Assembly (NCBI GenBank): GCA_026707585.1
Contig: JAPOWQ010000029.1
Location: 316,697 to 380,696 of the forward strand
DNA length: 64,000 nt
Direction: 5' to 3'
Source of the DNA: Chloroflexota bacterium
GTDB taxonomy: Bacteria; Chloroflexota; UBA11872
The notes under the pieces were generated by a model. It saw nothing but the letters and a program-made list of their open reading frames with translations. It was not told the origin of the DNA and did no database searches. Positions 8,733-16,952 of the stretch are shown here, piece by piece (the stretch's first letter is position 1; the number at the start of each line of letters is the position of its first letter). The position numbers and the translations under genes were made by a program.

Positions 8733-9429
8733 TTACTCAGCGAGCTTCCACGACGCATGCGCGCTGGGTCGGCATCCCCGCATAGCCGACCGATTCTCAT
8801 AAGTGGAGGTTCGCAAGACTAAATGCGACTTGGATCCAGTGCCAGGTGTGGAGCACTACGATGTCTTATGCAGCGAATTAAGGCCCACAGTAGTTTCGCG
8901 CCTGGTGCTTAGCACAAGGCCTGTGGGGCACTGGCACCCATCACGGGAGTGCATCAGATTGGGTGACGGTAGACTCCAGTAGATCACGGTGCTTAGCCGG
9001 CGTGAGTTCAGCCATGGCCGAAGTGATTTGATCTTCCCGCCCGACAGGAACTGCCAACTTAGTCTCAAATCTCGGAATCGTGGTAACAAAGACTTGCATT
9101 TCCAAGTCCAACTGGGCAGTACTCTGAATGCGATCAACATTCATTCCATGTAGGTCCTTTCCCTACACCGTTGGTTCGGCCCTAGATGTCGCGTAGCCCC
9201 GGGAGAGTCCCGGCGCTGCCCTGGGCTACCCTGCAGCCACCACTCAAGCGATGCATTACCCGGCGGCCTCGGACGGGCCGCTGGCGAGCTCGTGTGGTAA
9301 CGGGTTATCCGACCGGGGGGCCGGCCGCGGTCGCTGCACGGGTAGCCCCGAAGGAACCCCGTGGGCTCGCTGGGACAATAAGAGCAGCGGCAACACACCC
9401 GCCGCCCACCATCCACGCGCGCTCGCTGA
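8733..9429. other. Mostly non-coding stretch
   Basis: Apart from one weak small frame (8941-9144, minus), I see no gene. The long plus-strand frames here are Pro/Arg/Gly-rich, overlap frames on the other strand and lack protein-like composition. Confidence 0.4.
8941..9144 (-). CDS. Possible small hypothetical protein
   Basis: A 67-residue frame starting at ATG 9144, with AAGGA about 10 bases upstream. The composition is balanced and hydrophilic, with an LDLEMQVFVTT strand-like stretch and an acidic helical C-terminus. It reads more like protein than the overlapping frames do. No family recognised and no operon partner. Could be a remnant of a larger gene. Confidence 0.3.
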   Translation of the reverse strand: MNVDRIQSTAQLDLEMQVFVTTIPRFETKLAVPVGREDQITSAMAELTPAKHRDLLESTVTQSDALP

Positions 9430-9840
9430 CGGCAAGGCAAGCCACGGTCACAACCGGTCTGGGCCGACGCCTCGGGCCCAACCCCAGGAGCCCGCAAACT
9501 CGCGGCCCAGAGCGCCGCGCGAGCAGCGGCCGAGGCTCAGCTGGAGCGGGCGACGCAACGCAAGCACGTGGCCATGGTGGTCGGGATCTTTGCCGCATTG
9601 GCCGTCGGGCAGTCGGTTTGAATTGCCAAAGAGCCATCCAACAGACCGCGCCGCGAAACTGTCAGTGTGGTTGGCAAGCTGGTGGGCATCAGCCGGTCGG
9701 AGTGCGAGCTATACGCCAACCATTGGCAGCAAGAACGCAACCAGATCAAGCGCATGGAGTACGCAGCCTACTACAACGATTGGAGTCGGTGCCCGCAGAC
9801 GCTCGGGACGATGGCGGACATGCTGGGGATTGGCCGCTAG
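9430..9840 (+). pseudogene. Broken gene for a small membrane protein
   Basis: One frame reads as protein on both sides of an in-frame TGA at 9619-9621. Before it are an Ala/Arg/Gln-rich helix (KLAAQSAARAAAEAQLERA) and a single membrane segment (VAMVVGIFAALAV). After it is a soluble tail of about 70 residues containing SRSECELYANHWQQE and ending at TAG 9838-9840. There is no start codon before the membrane segment; the frame opens after TGA 9427-9429, so the true 5' end is probably frameshifted. The TGA most simply reflects a C-to-T change in an Arg codon. Other genes in the window end normally at TGA, so recoding is not needed. Family unknown. Confidence 0.45.
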
Positions 9841-10133
9841 GAGCTAGCCCCGTCTGCCCGGAAGACAGGGGCCGACCAGAGCATGCCAAGACAAGCTCTA
9901 TATACGTCCAGGGCTGGGCGGCGAGTGGGTACATTGGACTAATGCCGGGCGCAGGAGATTGCGCCGAGGCCCAGTTCCCAGGTGTGCCCGAAGGCTTCCC
10001 GTTCGTTGCGGCCTCAGTCAAAGGTAGTGTCGGAGTTTGAGACTGTGGGCTGACTGGCGCCGTTCGTACGGTGTGGCCCGGTGGCGGGACTTGGGGGACT
10101 TCCCATTTTCCTACCTACGACGGATGTGGCAAA
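9841..10133. other. Non-coding stretch before the ImmA pair
   Basis: About 290 bases with no supported gene. It precedes the two-gene ImmA module and probably holds its promoter, but no clear -35/-10 pair stands out. Confidence 0.35.
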
Positions 10134-10835
10134 ATGAGCATCCTTTCCCTTTCGATTCCGGCCATGCCGTTTCCACCCACGTTCTACGGACTGGACACCG
10201 ACCGGGAGTTGGCTCGTCTTGAGTTAGGCCCCAACGCGCAGGATCGCTTTGTCGACGCAGTTGAGGCAGGTCACATCGACGCCGGACAAGCGACGACTTA
10301 CAGCGCGCGGTCCGATGCCGGGTCCAGGCGGTGGTACCGCATGGTGCAAGTACTTCGCGAGCGCCTACATGTGGATCTCGGTTGGCATAAGAAGGACACC
10401 GGCGGGTGCACGCTGTCGCTCCGGCCCGATGGCCTCATCGCTGTCCAGGTGGCGAGAGGTACGTACAGGACAGGTCTGCCAGGCTACGGCCCGTCATTTG
10501 CCAACCCAAAGGGCGTGTACACGGTGCGGGCCGCCGACATCAACCAGATGGTTATGCGCGATCCGCTGACCGGCCAAACCATGGCTACGGTACCGAAGTA
10601 CAGCGATACGCCTCCCCCGTGGGTTACATGGTTTTTGATGTACTACGTGGACCGGACCGAGGACAGTCTAGAAGTGCGGTCGGAACTATCGCTGCTCAAT
10701 AGCCTAAGCGCCGATGGTAGGGCCTGTACATGGGGGCAGCGCAACGTGATTCGGTCGATGCCCATCACGGATGAACCGGCAATTGGCCTCCCGCCTGAGT
10801 CAACCGGCGACGCGGACATTAGGCGACAGGCCTAG
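10134..10835 (+). CDS. Hypothetical protein coupled to the XRE/ImmA gene
   Basis: A 233-residue protein of unknown family, taken from ATG 10134; the frame extends upstream to 10071 with unconvincing sequence, and ATG 10164 is also possible. It is soluble, mixed alpha/beta and rich in aromatic residues in the C-terminal half (PPPWVTWFLMYYVDR). Its TAG stop (10833-10835) shares its last base with the GTG start of the next gene, so the two are almost certainly co-translated. Partners encoded directly before XRE-ImmA proteins vary and often act as the regulated effector or signal protein. It may be the protein controlled by, or cleaved by, the downstream gene product; this is inference from arrangement. 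Confidence 0.65.
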   Translation: MSILSLSIPAMPFPPTFYGLDTDRELARLELGPNAQDRFVDAVEAGHIDAGQATTYSARSDAGSRRWYRMVQVLRERLHVDLGWHKKDTGGCTLSLRPDGLIAVQVARGTYRTGLPGYGPSFANPKGVYTVRAADINQMVMRDPLTGQTMATVPKYSDTPPPWVTWFLMYYVDRTEDSLEVRSELSLLNSLSADGRACTWGQRNVIRSMPITDEPAIGLPPESTGDADIRRQA

Positions 10836-11920
10836 TGCTCGAATCCCAGGTGACCCTGAGTCCCAGCCGCCTGACCTTGGCGCGCCACCTGCGTGGGCAG
10901 ACCAAAGTGGAGCTAGCGGCAGCCAGTGGTATTTCCCGACGGAGCCTTGCGAACTATGAAGCCGGGCGCTCGCTTCTCGGCCAATCGGCGGCCATGCGGC
11001 TAGCCCAAGTGTTGAATGTGTCTATCGAGTTTCTCATGGCCGCCGAAGTGGACCCGCCACCGGCGGAAGCCATCAGCTTTCGGTCGCTCAGCAGGTTGCC
11101 GGCCCGGACCCGTGACCGCGCCTGTGCCTTGGCCACGTTGGCCAGCCACTTGTCCGACTGGCTGACTGACAAGATTGATCTACCGGAGGCCGACCTACCC
11201 GACTGGCAGTACGTGAACCCGGAAGCGGCGGCCGAGGGCCTACGCGCTCAGTGGGGTCTTGGCGTAGAACCATGCCCGCCACTGGTCCCGTTGCTGGAAG
11301 CTCATGGGGTGAGGGTTTTTTCTTTGGCCAGGCTCGCAAACCAGTGGGTTGGGCTAGACGGGCTGTCGTTCTGGCATGGGACCACGCCCATTGTGTTGAT
11401 CGACACGGCCATGCCCACGTCGCGACTCCGCATGTCATTGGCCCATGAACTGGGTCACTTGGTTCTCCACAAAGCACACGGATTGGCCGATCGTCGTGTG
11501 ACCGAGCACGAGGCCGCCAAGTTTGCGTCGGCATTTTTGTTACCAAGTAACAGCCTGACGACCTGCGGCGTCCGCACATACAACGTGGAAGCCATCGTGC
11601 AACTCAAGGCGGTGTGGGGTGCATCCGTGGCGGCCCTAGCACGGCGGCTGTACGAGATCAAGATGTTGTCCGAGTGGAACTACCGACAGGTCTTCATTCA
11701 ACTCAGCATTCTGGGCTGGCGGAAGGGCGAGCCGGAGGACACCGAGCGCCCGCTACCTAGTGAGGCGTCGGTCCTGCTCCGCAAGGTCTTCACGACCTTA
11801 CGGACAGACGGTACGACCCGCCCAGCCGTGGCCAAAGCTCTCCATCTGGAGATGGACGACCTCGATGCTCTGTTGGTCGGGTTGGTTCCCACCACCGTGG
11901 CGCCCGTAGCCACCCCCTAG
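10835..11920 (+). CDS. XRE helix-turn-helix + ImmA/IrrE-type metallopeptidase
   Basis: A 361-residue fusion. Residues ~12-70 form an XRE/Cro helix-turn-helix (LAAASGISRRSLANYEAG is the core). Residues ~150-245 form an ImmA/IrrE (DUF955) zinc-peptidase domain with the HELGH motif at 204-208 and the downstream EHEAAKFASAFLLP segment carrying the third ligand (probably Glu227). The C-terminal ~110 residues are helical and unassigned. The GTG start overlaps the previous stop codon by one base. Proteins of this architecture are typically DNA-bound repressors that cleave a partner or themselves on a signal, and they control mobile elements or toxin-like neighbours. The adjacent decayed phage- or ICE-like genes fit that. 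Specific target unknown. Confidence 0.85.
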   Translation: MLESQVTLSPSRLTLARHLRGQTKVELAAASGISRRSLANYEAGRSLLGQSAAMRLAQVLNVSIEFLMAAEVDPPPAEAISFRSLSRLPARTRDRACALATLASHLSDWLTDKIDLPEADLPDWQYVNPEAAAEGLRAQWGLGVEPCPPLVPLLEAHGVRVFSLARLANQWVGLDGLSFWHGTTPIVLIDTAMPTSRLRMSLAHELGHLVLHKAHGLADRRVTEHEAAKFASAFLLPSNSLTTCGVRTYNVEAIVQLKAVWGASVAALARRLYEIKMLSEWNYRQVFIQLSILGWRKGEPEDTERPLPSEASVLLRKVFTTLRTDGTTRPAVAKALHLEMDDLDALLVGLVPTTVAPVATP

Positions 11921-12239
11921 CGGCTGCCAGTAGGCTCCTCGGCCATGTGGACCCACAGCTATTACGCCGGGGCGGTTCGGCCTTGATCTCGAACTGGATC
12001 ACACGGGTAAATGCGTCGTGACCGATAGGCAGGTCTCGAAGGGCCTGCATCAGTTGCCAGGTTGCCGATACATTCCCATGCGATTCCCAGCGAGTCTCGC
12101 CTGAGGGACACTCCAGCAGGCTGGCGAGCTTCGGGAGCGACGCATTGAGTTCGGCGTCGCAGTCCATACACGAGACCTTGACGGCCACAAGGTCGACAGT
12201 TTCAAACTCGATGGGGTCTACTTGTCCATCATGGGCCAA
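11790..12239 (-). CDS. Hypothetical protein with a CxxC motif
   Basis: The first ~95 residues from ATG 12239 read as a globular protein: an acidic start, CMDC at about residue 29-32, and a leucine-rich helix (ELNASLPKLASLLECP). The last ~45 residues are Arg/Pro/Trp-rich and overlap the 3' end of the ImmA gene on the other strand, so the natural stop has probably been lost. The CxxC could bind zinc, as in other small proteins of this minus-strand array (12.5-14.3 kb). The family is not recognised. Confidence 0.45.
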   Translation of the reverse strand: MAHDGQVDPIEFETVDLVAVKVSCMDCDAELNASLPKLASLLECPSGETRWESHGNVSATWQLMQALRDLPIGHDAFTRVIQFEIKAEPPRRNSCGSTWPRSLLAAARGWLRAPRWWEPTRPTEHRGRPSPDGELWPRLGGSYRLSVRS

Positions 12240-12493
12240 GTGTACTCTACCAGAGGTCAGAAAGGGCTCACACAGTTAGTGACGGTCTCTGGGCTGCGAC
12301 TGTATGCAGTCGTCGATACCCGACGACGTTCGGCCCAGACAATCGGCAGGCAAGGGTATAGTTGTCGGCCGTGGGCGACAGAGAGGGAGCCACAGCTCTT
12401 CCTCCACGGTAGGGAGCCGGTATGTGCTCTCTGGCTTCACACGTGCGAGGCGCGTCTAGAAGGCTATGCCCCAAGGCTTGCGAGTTCCTTAGG

Positions 12494-12568
12494 TTAGGGT
12501 GCCCGCCCAAGGGTACGGTCGATGACCTGCTGTATACGACCCACCTCCTGGGTCAGGGTGTAAGCCAT
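12494..12568 (-). CDS. Micro-ORF (24 residues)
   Basis: ATG 12568 to TAA 12494 encodes a 24-residue amphipathic peptide (MAYTLTQEVGRIQQVIDRTL followed by GRAP). It starts 8 bases after the stop of the upstream Cys-rich gene on the same strand. Its helix-like pattern and position in a row of tiny same-strand genes support it being a real last cistron; the size alone cannot. Confidence 0.35.
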   Translation of the reverse strand: MAYTLTQEVGRIQQVIDRTLGRAP

Positions 12569-12576
12569 GGCGCCGG

Positions 12577-12780
12577 TCAGAAGCGCAACGTCAGAGGTGC
12601 CTGCAAGGGACTGGCCCAGCTGCCGAAATCGTGCTTCACCATGGCCAGCGCGCACTCCGCACACAAGCGGGCCAGCCCGGCCGTTCCGTCTTCGACCTCA
12701 CGACCCTCTGTATAGGTACAGACGCGGCCCGCTTGGTGATACACCGTCGGCTTGGGCGGAACGTGACAGAACTCGCTCAT
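12577..12780 (-). CDS. Small Cys-rich (zinc-finger-like) protein
   Basis: A 67-residue protein from ATG 12780, which has AAAGG about 9 bases upstream; the open frame extends further up but reads as non-coding. It contains Cys5 (CHVPP), an isolated Cys near residue 21 and a CAEC pair near residue 40, a spacing compatible with one zinc site. Small zinc-binding proteins of this type are common in phage and conjugative-element early regions and in actinobacterial-type mobile DNA. It lies in a minus-strand row of tiny genes. Exact role unknown. Confidence 0.5.
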   Translation of the reverse strand: MSEFCHVPPKPTVYHQAGRVCTYTEGREVEDGTAGLARLCAECALAMVKHDFGSWASPLQAPLTLRF

Positions 12781-13052
12781 CGTGGACCTTTCGTTCGGTG
12801 ATGGCTTTGGTCGGCGCGGCCACGTGGCAGGTGCAGGCGACAAGCTCTAGACGAGCGACAGTCGCCACCGCCACTAGTAGCGGCGCAGTCTATGGGCTTA
12901 GCCCCTTGTCGACCACCTGTCTACGACGTGTCGCGCGGCTCACTGGGCGACGGCTCTTCGCTGGGCGCCGCGCAGGACCTAGACGTGGAAGGGCCGTTCA
13001 GGGTACCGAACCTGGCCGCCCAGGCTCTGGCCCGCAACGGCCTGCCAGTAGT

Positions 13053-13178
13053 TTAGTCCACGTGGAGTTCGAGGCCCCGGTCCTCACGGGCCGCCACCTT
13101 GGCGGCGACAGCCGCTTCTCGGTGGGACCGAGCCGGGCAAGCGTCACCTAAGCGAGCGGCCCGTTGCAGCACGGCCAA
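13053..13178 (-). CDS. Possible 41-residue Ala-rich peptide
   Basis: Starts at TTG 13178 (or GTG 13172) and ends at TAA 13053-13055. The peptide is an alternating Ala/Arg/Glu helix (REAAVAAKVAAREDRGLEL) with protein-like composition. It follows the stop of the CxxC-type gene at 13185 by 6 bases on the same strand. No ribosome-binding site is clear. It could also be the tail of a frameshifted longer gene. Confidence 0.3.
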   Translation of the reverse strand: MAVLQRAARLGDACPARSHREAAVAAKVAAREDRGLELHVD

Positions 13179-13184
13179 GGCATT

Positions 13185-13370
13185 TCAGAACTCGCAGGTA
13201 CAGCGCGGATGCTGGGCGACTTCCCGATTGACAAGCGTGTTTAGGGCTCTACACGTGGGACACCCGCAGGTTGCGTCGGCCGCTGTGTCTGGGTCCAGGT
13301 CGTACCCGTGGACCTTGGTGTGGGCAATGTGGCCCAGTACCACTTTCATGAGGGCGGTTGGCAACTTCAC
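13185..13370 (-). CDS. Small Cys-rich hypothetical protein
   Basis: A 61-residue protein: a helical N-terminal half (MKLPTALMKVVLGHIAHTK), then CGCPTC near residues 35-40 and a C-terminal CTCEF. The Cys pairs and a nearby His suggest metal binding. It sits in the same-strand row of tiny genes at 11.8-14.3 kb. Family unknown; the coherent composition makes it more credible than the overlapping frames on the plus strand. Confidence 0.5.
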   Translation of the reverse strand: MKLPTALMKVVLGHIAHTKVHGYDLDPDTAADATCGCPTCRALNTLVNREVAQHPRCTCEF

Positions 13371-13424
13371 CGCCGCAGCTTAGCGGGTGGTCGGCCATGG
13401 ATCGTCGCACTTGTGGTGGGCCGA

Positions 13425-13883
13425 TTAGACCCGCTCTAGCCAGAACTGCATGAGGTAGTCGTAAGCCATGTTGAAATCCTTGAGGTGCGAATAGCGAAAC
13501 CTCGCTCGACATATGCCGTAGACCTCGTTGGTCGGCGTATAGCGAACCACGTCACCATTGGTGCGATTTCGGACAACGAATAGGTGCGGACTGGCGGGCG
13601 TTGCTGGACTGTGCGTCCCAGCAGTCACCGGTCTCGGCATAGGTATGGGTCTTGGCGCTGGGGTCGGCCGCACCAGATGTCGTTTGTGTTCGAGTTGACC
13701 ATCACGGGCGTAGCCATGGTTGTCGACGTCGGTCTGACCTTGGGCCAACTGGCATGGGAATGCTGCACGGCCTTGCGAATCAATGACAAGATGGCGTGTC
13801 GCAATGCTGTCGCACGTGGTTGGCGTCGGCGTGGACGTCGGCCGCGGCACCGCCTGTCGGGGTGCGCGGGCGCCCGGTAACAT
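13425..13883 (-). CDS. Hypothetical protein, C-terminal half convincing
   Basis: 152 residues from ATG 13883. The N-terminal ~95 residues are Pro/Thr/Arg-rich and of doubtful reality. The last ~55 (from PHLFVVRNRTNGDVVRYTP through YLMQFWLERV) look like a folded small domain with strands and a C-terminal amphipathic helix. A frameshift near residue 95 is possible. It heads the minus-strand row of tiny genes. No family recognised. Confidence 0.4.
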   Translation of the reverse strand: MLPGARAPRQAVPRPTSTPTPTTCDSIATRHLVIDSQGRAAFPCQLAQGQTDVDNHGYARDGQLEHKRHLVRPTPAPRPIPMPRPVTAGTHSPATPASPHLFVVRNRTNGDVVRYTPTNEVYGICRARFRYSHLKDFNMAYDYLMQFWLERV

Positions 13884-14034
13884 TCCTGGGCACCAGACGT
13901 GTCTCGCCAGTGGGGCGCAATTCGCTCGGCACTAGTGGCATCCGTCGCCATCGAGTCCGTCCGGATGAGCCCGTACTGGTCGAAGTCGAATGTCGGTCAG
14001 CACAAGCGCAGGCGTCACTGAAGTAACGCTGACG

Positions 14035-14289
14035 CTAATGCAAGCCCGGTGTGCCGCCCCACCTTGACACACATTCCGTCGCGCTAGCGAAACATGGCGC
14101 GAAGTCTTCCACCTCAGCAGCGGCATAACCCTGGGAGCCGGTATAGTCTCGGGCGCTGATGGAGGCCCAAATGGGATCCAGCCCCACGACTACCGCTCTC
14201 AAGGCGGGTCGTAGGTCTCTTGCCCCTGGCCCTTCTTCACAACCCGACGAGTTTGCTTGACTTGATATCCTCAAGTGTGGTACCGGCAA
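14035..14289 (-). CDS. Possible hypothetical protein divergent from the Panacea gene
   Basis: An 84-residue frame from TTG 14289; a GTG near 14196 would give a shorter and cleaner product. The C-terminal ~50 residues (beginning GLDPIWASISARDYTG) read as protein, with two Cys. It diverges from the Panacea antitoxin gene, and the palindrome at 14260-14276 would lie inside or just before it. Weak evidence; composition only. Confidence 0.3.
   Translation of the reverse strand: MPVPHLRISSQANSSGCEEGPGARDLRPALRAVVVGLDPIWASISARDYTGSQGYAAAEVEDFAPCFASATECVSRWGGTPGLH
14260..14276. promoter_or_regulatory. Candidate operator palindrome upstream of the Panacea gene
   Basis: ACTTGA and TCAAGT form a perfect inverted repeat with a 5-base spacer (TATCC), 27 bases before the GTG start of the antitoxin gene. 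TTGACT at 14257-14262 resembles a -35 box and overlaps the left arm. Antitoxins often repress their own promoter, so this is a plausible autoregulatory site. Confidence 0.4.
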
Positions 14290-14302
14290 CGAAGGAGCGC
14301 AT

Positions 14303-14752
14303 GTGGCAGCAAACGTAAACGACGTCGCGGCCTACTTGTTGGAGCGTCATGGCCCCATGTCGACCATGAAGCTGCACAAGCTCCTGTATTACTGTCAGGC
14401 GTGGCATCTAGTCTGGACAGGTAAACCGCTGTTCGAGGCAACTATCGAGGCGTGGCGGGACGGCCCGGTGGTTCCCGACGTGTTTGCTCTCCACGAAGGA
14501 CGGTTCATGATCGACTCGATTCCAGTCACCACCGACCCTGCGGACATCGAGCCCAGTGAACGTGAGTCCATCGACATCGTCTTTGCCACCTATGGCCCCC
14601 AGTCGGCATCCGACTTGAGCGCCCGGACCCACGCGGAGGCTCCCTGGGTTAATGCGCGCGCCGGCGTCGCGTCCCACCTGCGCGGGGCCAAGGTCATTAC
14701 TCACCACGCCATGTTTGAGTACTTCGACGAGCAGTACCAGGCTACGGGGTGA
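14303..14752 (+). CDS. Panacea-domain (SocA/GepA, DUF4065) antitoxin-like protein
   Basis: A 149-residue protein matching the phage-associated GepA/SocA/Panacea family. The diagnostic N-terminal helix and MKLHKLLYYCQAWHL motif are at about residues 25-40, followed by the WRDGPVVPDV segment and a C-terminal WVNAR-to-FEYF region. GTG 14303 follows GAAGGAG by 5 bases; the ATG two bases earlier is out of frame. Its TGA stop overlaps the GTG start of the next gene (4-base overlap), so the pair is translationally coupled. Panacea proteins are known antitoxin modules that partner with unrelated toxins, including small membrane proteins. The next gene fits that pattern, so a PanAT-type toxin-antitoxin pair is the best reading. 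Confidence 0.8.
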   Translation: MAANVNDVAAYLLERHGPMSTMKLHKLLYYCQAWHLVWTGKPLFEATIEAWRDGPVVPDVFALHEGRFMIDSIPVTTDPADIEPSERESIDIVFATYGPQSASDLSARTHAEAPWVNARAGVASHLRGAKVITHHAMFEYFDEQYQATG

Positions 14753-15057
14753 GCCCTGAAAGAGGACGCCAGCGTGTCTTTCGCCGCATACAGACCGCGG
14801 GCGGTGACGACAACGGTGGTGGAACTGGGGGTGTGCCAACCAATGGCCCCTTTGACGGAGACGAGCGCGACAAGCGGATTCCAGATATTGACCCACGGGT
14901 TGCGCAACGCCTGACGGGACTTGAGACGCAGGCCAAGTCCTTCGTGACGTTCAAGCACGTTGCCTACGGCGTCGTCGCATTCTTGGCGGCCTTGCTCGTG
15001 TCCATCATTGGGTGGGTTGTGAAATTCCTGCTGGACTACTCGTTCGTCCTCCGGTGA
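14749..15057 (+). CDS. Small membrane protein, candidate PanAT toxin
   Basis: 102 residues. Residues 1-50 are hydrophilic and Gly/Asp-rich; a short helix follows (DPRVAQRLTGLETQAKSF); then one strong membrane segment at about 70-95 (VAYGVVAFLAALLVSIIGWVV) and a short tail. The GTG start sits inside the antitoxin's stop codon (GTGA overlap). A single-pass membrane protein coupled to a Panacea antitoxin matches the general layout of membrane-targeting toxins in PanAT pairs. No known toxin family is recognised, so toxicity is inferred from arrangement only. Confidence 0.6.
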   Translation: MSPERGRQRVFRRIQTAGGDDNGGGTGGVPTNGPFDGDERDKRIPDIDPRVAQRLTGLETQAKSFVTFKHVAYGVVAFLAALLVSIIGWVVKFLLDYSFVLR

Positions 15058-15059
15058 CC

Positions 15060-15795
15060 ATGGGTTCCACCCGGTGGCCAGGAAACGGGCCATAACAAGG
15101 CGGCCCAGCCATCCGCATGGCCATGCCTCCCCGTCGCCGACGGTGCGACGCTTGGAATTGCCGCACAAGCTCTTGGCTGCGGGCCGCGGCGGCCACGCAG
15201 GCCGCGAGGTCGGCTTGGGCCTGCTGAATAGCAGCGCGGCGAGGCGATCCCGAACGTCGGCCTCATAGGCTGCGAGTGGGTGGCCGGGGCGGCCGTGCTG
15301 GGGTAGCGTCGAGCCTTGCTTCTAGGGCATAGCAGCCGCCCGCCATTCGCGGTGGACGCTGCCGAGGCTGATTGGCCCCGGGTCCGCCGCCAGCAGAAAA
15401 ACCCTTGGACTGCGGACCATGTGTCCCCACGCCTTCAGTCGCCGCCGGTCGCTTGTCGGGCCCTCTAGGCCGTGGCCCCAATCATGCGCCGGCCACGGGT
15501 CGAAGCCCAGGTCCAGTTGGGCGCGGGCGAGTCCGCGCCGCTGCTGTTCGGCCCCGCGCGCACCAGCACACGGCCACCGAGCTCACGTTCGAGACTTTCT
15601 TGTAATTGTGGTCTCGTGCAACCTGGCCCTGCATCCAGCCAGGACGACTGGTATAGCCGGCTCGCAGCCGCCGTTGGACTCCAGCACGATGCGGGCGAGT
15701 CCCAGCGCCTGGAGTTGCCTCCGCAAGCGCTGCACACCGCCGCGCGAGTGCGGTACCGTCCGCGTCTTGCCGGTGAGCTGCACGGCTAGTTCCAA
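15060..15795 (-). pseudogene. Degenerate coding region with frameshifts and a premature stop
   Basis: The minus strand shows coding-like segments in shifting frames. From ATG 15795, 70 residues resemble the N-terminal part of an IS110-type transposase only weakly (a VLESNGGCEP-like segment). Next, in another frame, comes a segment with FDPWPAHDWGHGLEG and HREWRAAAMP, ending at a TAG near 15327. The same frame continues after that TAG (HPLAAYEADVRDRLAAL) and then shifts into a helical stretch (QADLAACVAAAARSQELVR). This pattern indicates one or two decayed genes. Family assignment is tentative. Confidence 0.4.
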
Positions 15796-16952
15796 TCAGG
15801 CCATCACCACCTCAATCTCAACATGAACATCTGCTAGGCAGCAATTGGGTATCGACCGCAGGCGCTGGCGGCACGCCCCACTTACCAGAGACGGACTCGT
15901 CATGACCGCCCCTACACCTGTTCGGGCTCTGGGCCAGCGGTTAAGCCGGGACGACCCCGGTCTCCCACGATCTCGGACGACGCAGGATTGGTCGGTCTAT
16001 CCCGTCCCATCAACTCTCAACCCGAGCATGCCAAGGCCCTGGGAACATTCAAGGGGAAGGATGGTAGTCGGGATTTGGGAGGGGTCGGGGCTACTCAACT
16101 AGTGCCTCCTGGCTGGGGATGGATGGCGAGTGTTTGGTGGCTGGTGAGGAGGCGGTTGCGGCAGCACTGGGTTCTGTTGCAGAAGGGATTCGAGCGGATG
16201 CGGGCGCATTTGGCGAATTCAGAGAGCGGGGAGCCGTGGATCGCGGTGAACTCGCGGTGTCAGTCGTTGATCCGGGGTTCGGGTGTTACGGGAGTCACGA
16301 GCCTCAGGAGCATCACTCGGTCTCGGATCTGCCGATCGAGGCGGACAATCAGGCGATCAAAGCGTTGCGTTACTGGGCGGTAGGGCCCGTTTGGGACACT
16401 GCGGAGGGTGCCGCGGCAGTCAATTCCGTTTCTGCCTACGTGGCGACATGGCTGCTGATTTGCATAGTCTCCTTCGCACTCACCGCAACAGCTCCGGGAC
16501 GCCGAATCGAGTGGGGTTCTAGACGCCAGAACGACGAAGGACCACCAGCAGGATTCAGGCACTTGTGGGGAAAGTCACCGACAAGTCAGTCGACGGACCC
16601 CGACTGTATGGCTGGCTGCGCTCCAAGGACTCGCTGGTGGCTACCATGCTACCCATGATCGGTCGAGGGGATTCTCTTCTGTACGACTATCAGGATCGTG
16701 CGCGCCGTGTTCAAATCGGCGAAAGCACTGCATACCATCGACGCGCGCGACGCCATCGTGCCTCGGGCCAACTATACTCGCCTGCGGGACTCACCAAGGA
16801 AGGGTACCCACGTTGGCCTGCAGATGCTCAAGTGCGATCTGAACAGCATAATGCACGCCATTCGCGCACCTCGCACATCTACGACCGTTCCTCTATGGCA
16901 CACGACACCGTTAACACCGCTAATCTGACATACGAGCATTTGGTTCCCTAAC
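15796..16952. other. 1.16-kb stretch without a supported gene
   Basis: Several frames overlap on both strands (for example plus 15988-16383 and 16119-16658, the latter with one hydrophobic stretch). None has a recognisable domain, consistent composition or a ribosome-binding site. Probably decayed DNA plus the promoter region for the FRG operon. No RNA gene seen. Confidence 0.45.

Noticed and set aside
9619..9621. TGA recoding (Trp or selenocysteine)
   Set aside because: Other genes here stop at TGA, no selenocysteine hairpin is evident and nearby genes are also decayed, so nonsense mutation is simpler.
9186..10040. 284-codon plus-strand frame
   Set aside because: Low-complexity composition; another frame over part of it reads as a broken membrane-protein gene, which is the better interpretation.
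12892..13056. A 54-residue plus-strand frame with fairly protein-like sequence
   Set aside because: No ribosome-binding site, opposite to the surrounding minus-strand row of small genes and no recognisable motif; could be chance at this GC content.
16119..16658. 179-codon frame with one hydrophobic stretch before the FRG operon
   Set aside because: Overlaps other frames on both strands, has no ribosome-binding site and mixed composition; not enough to call a gene.
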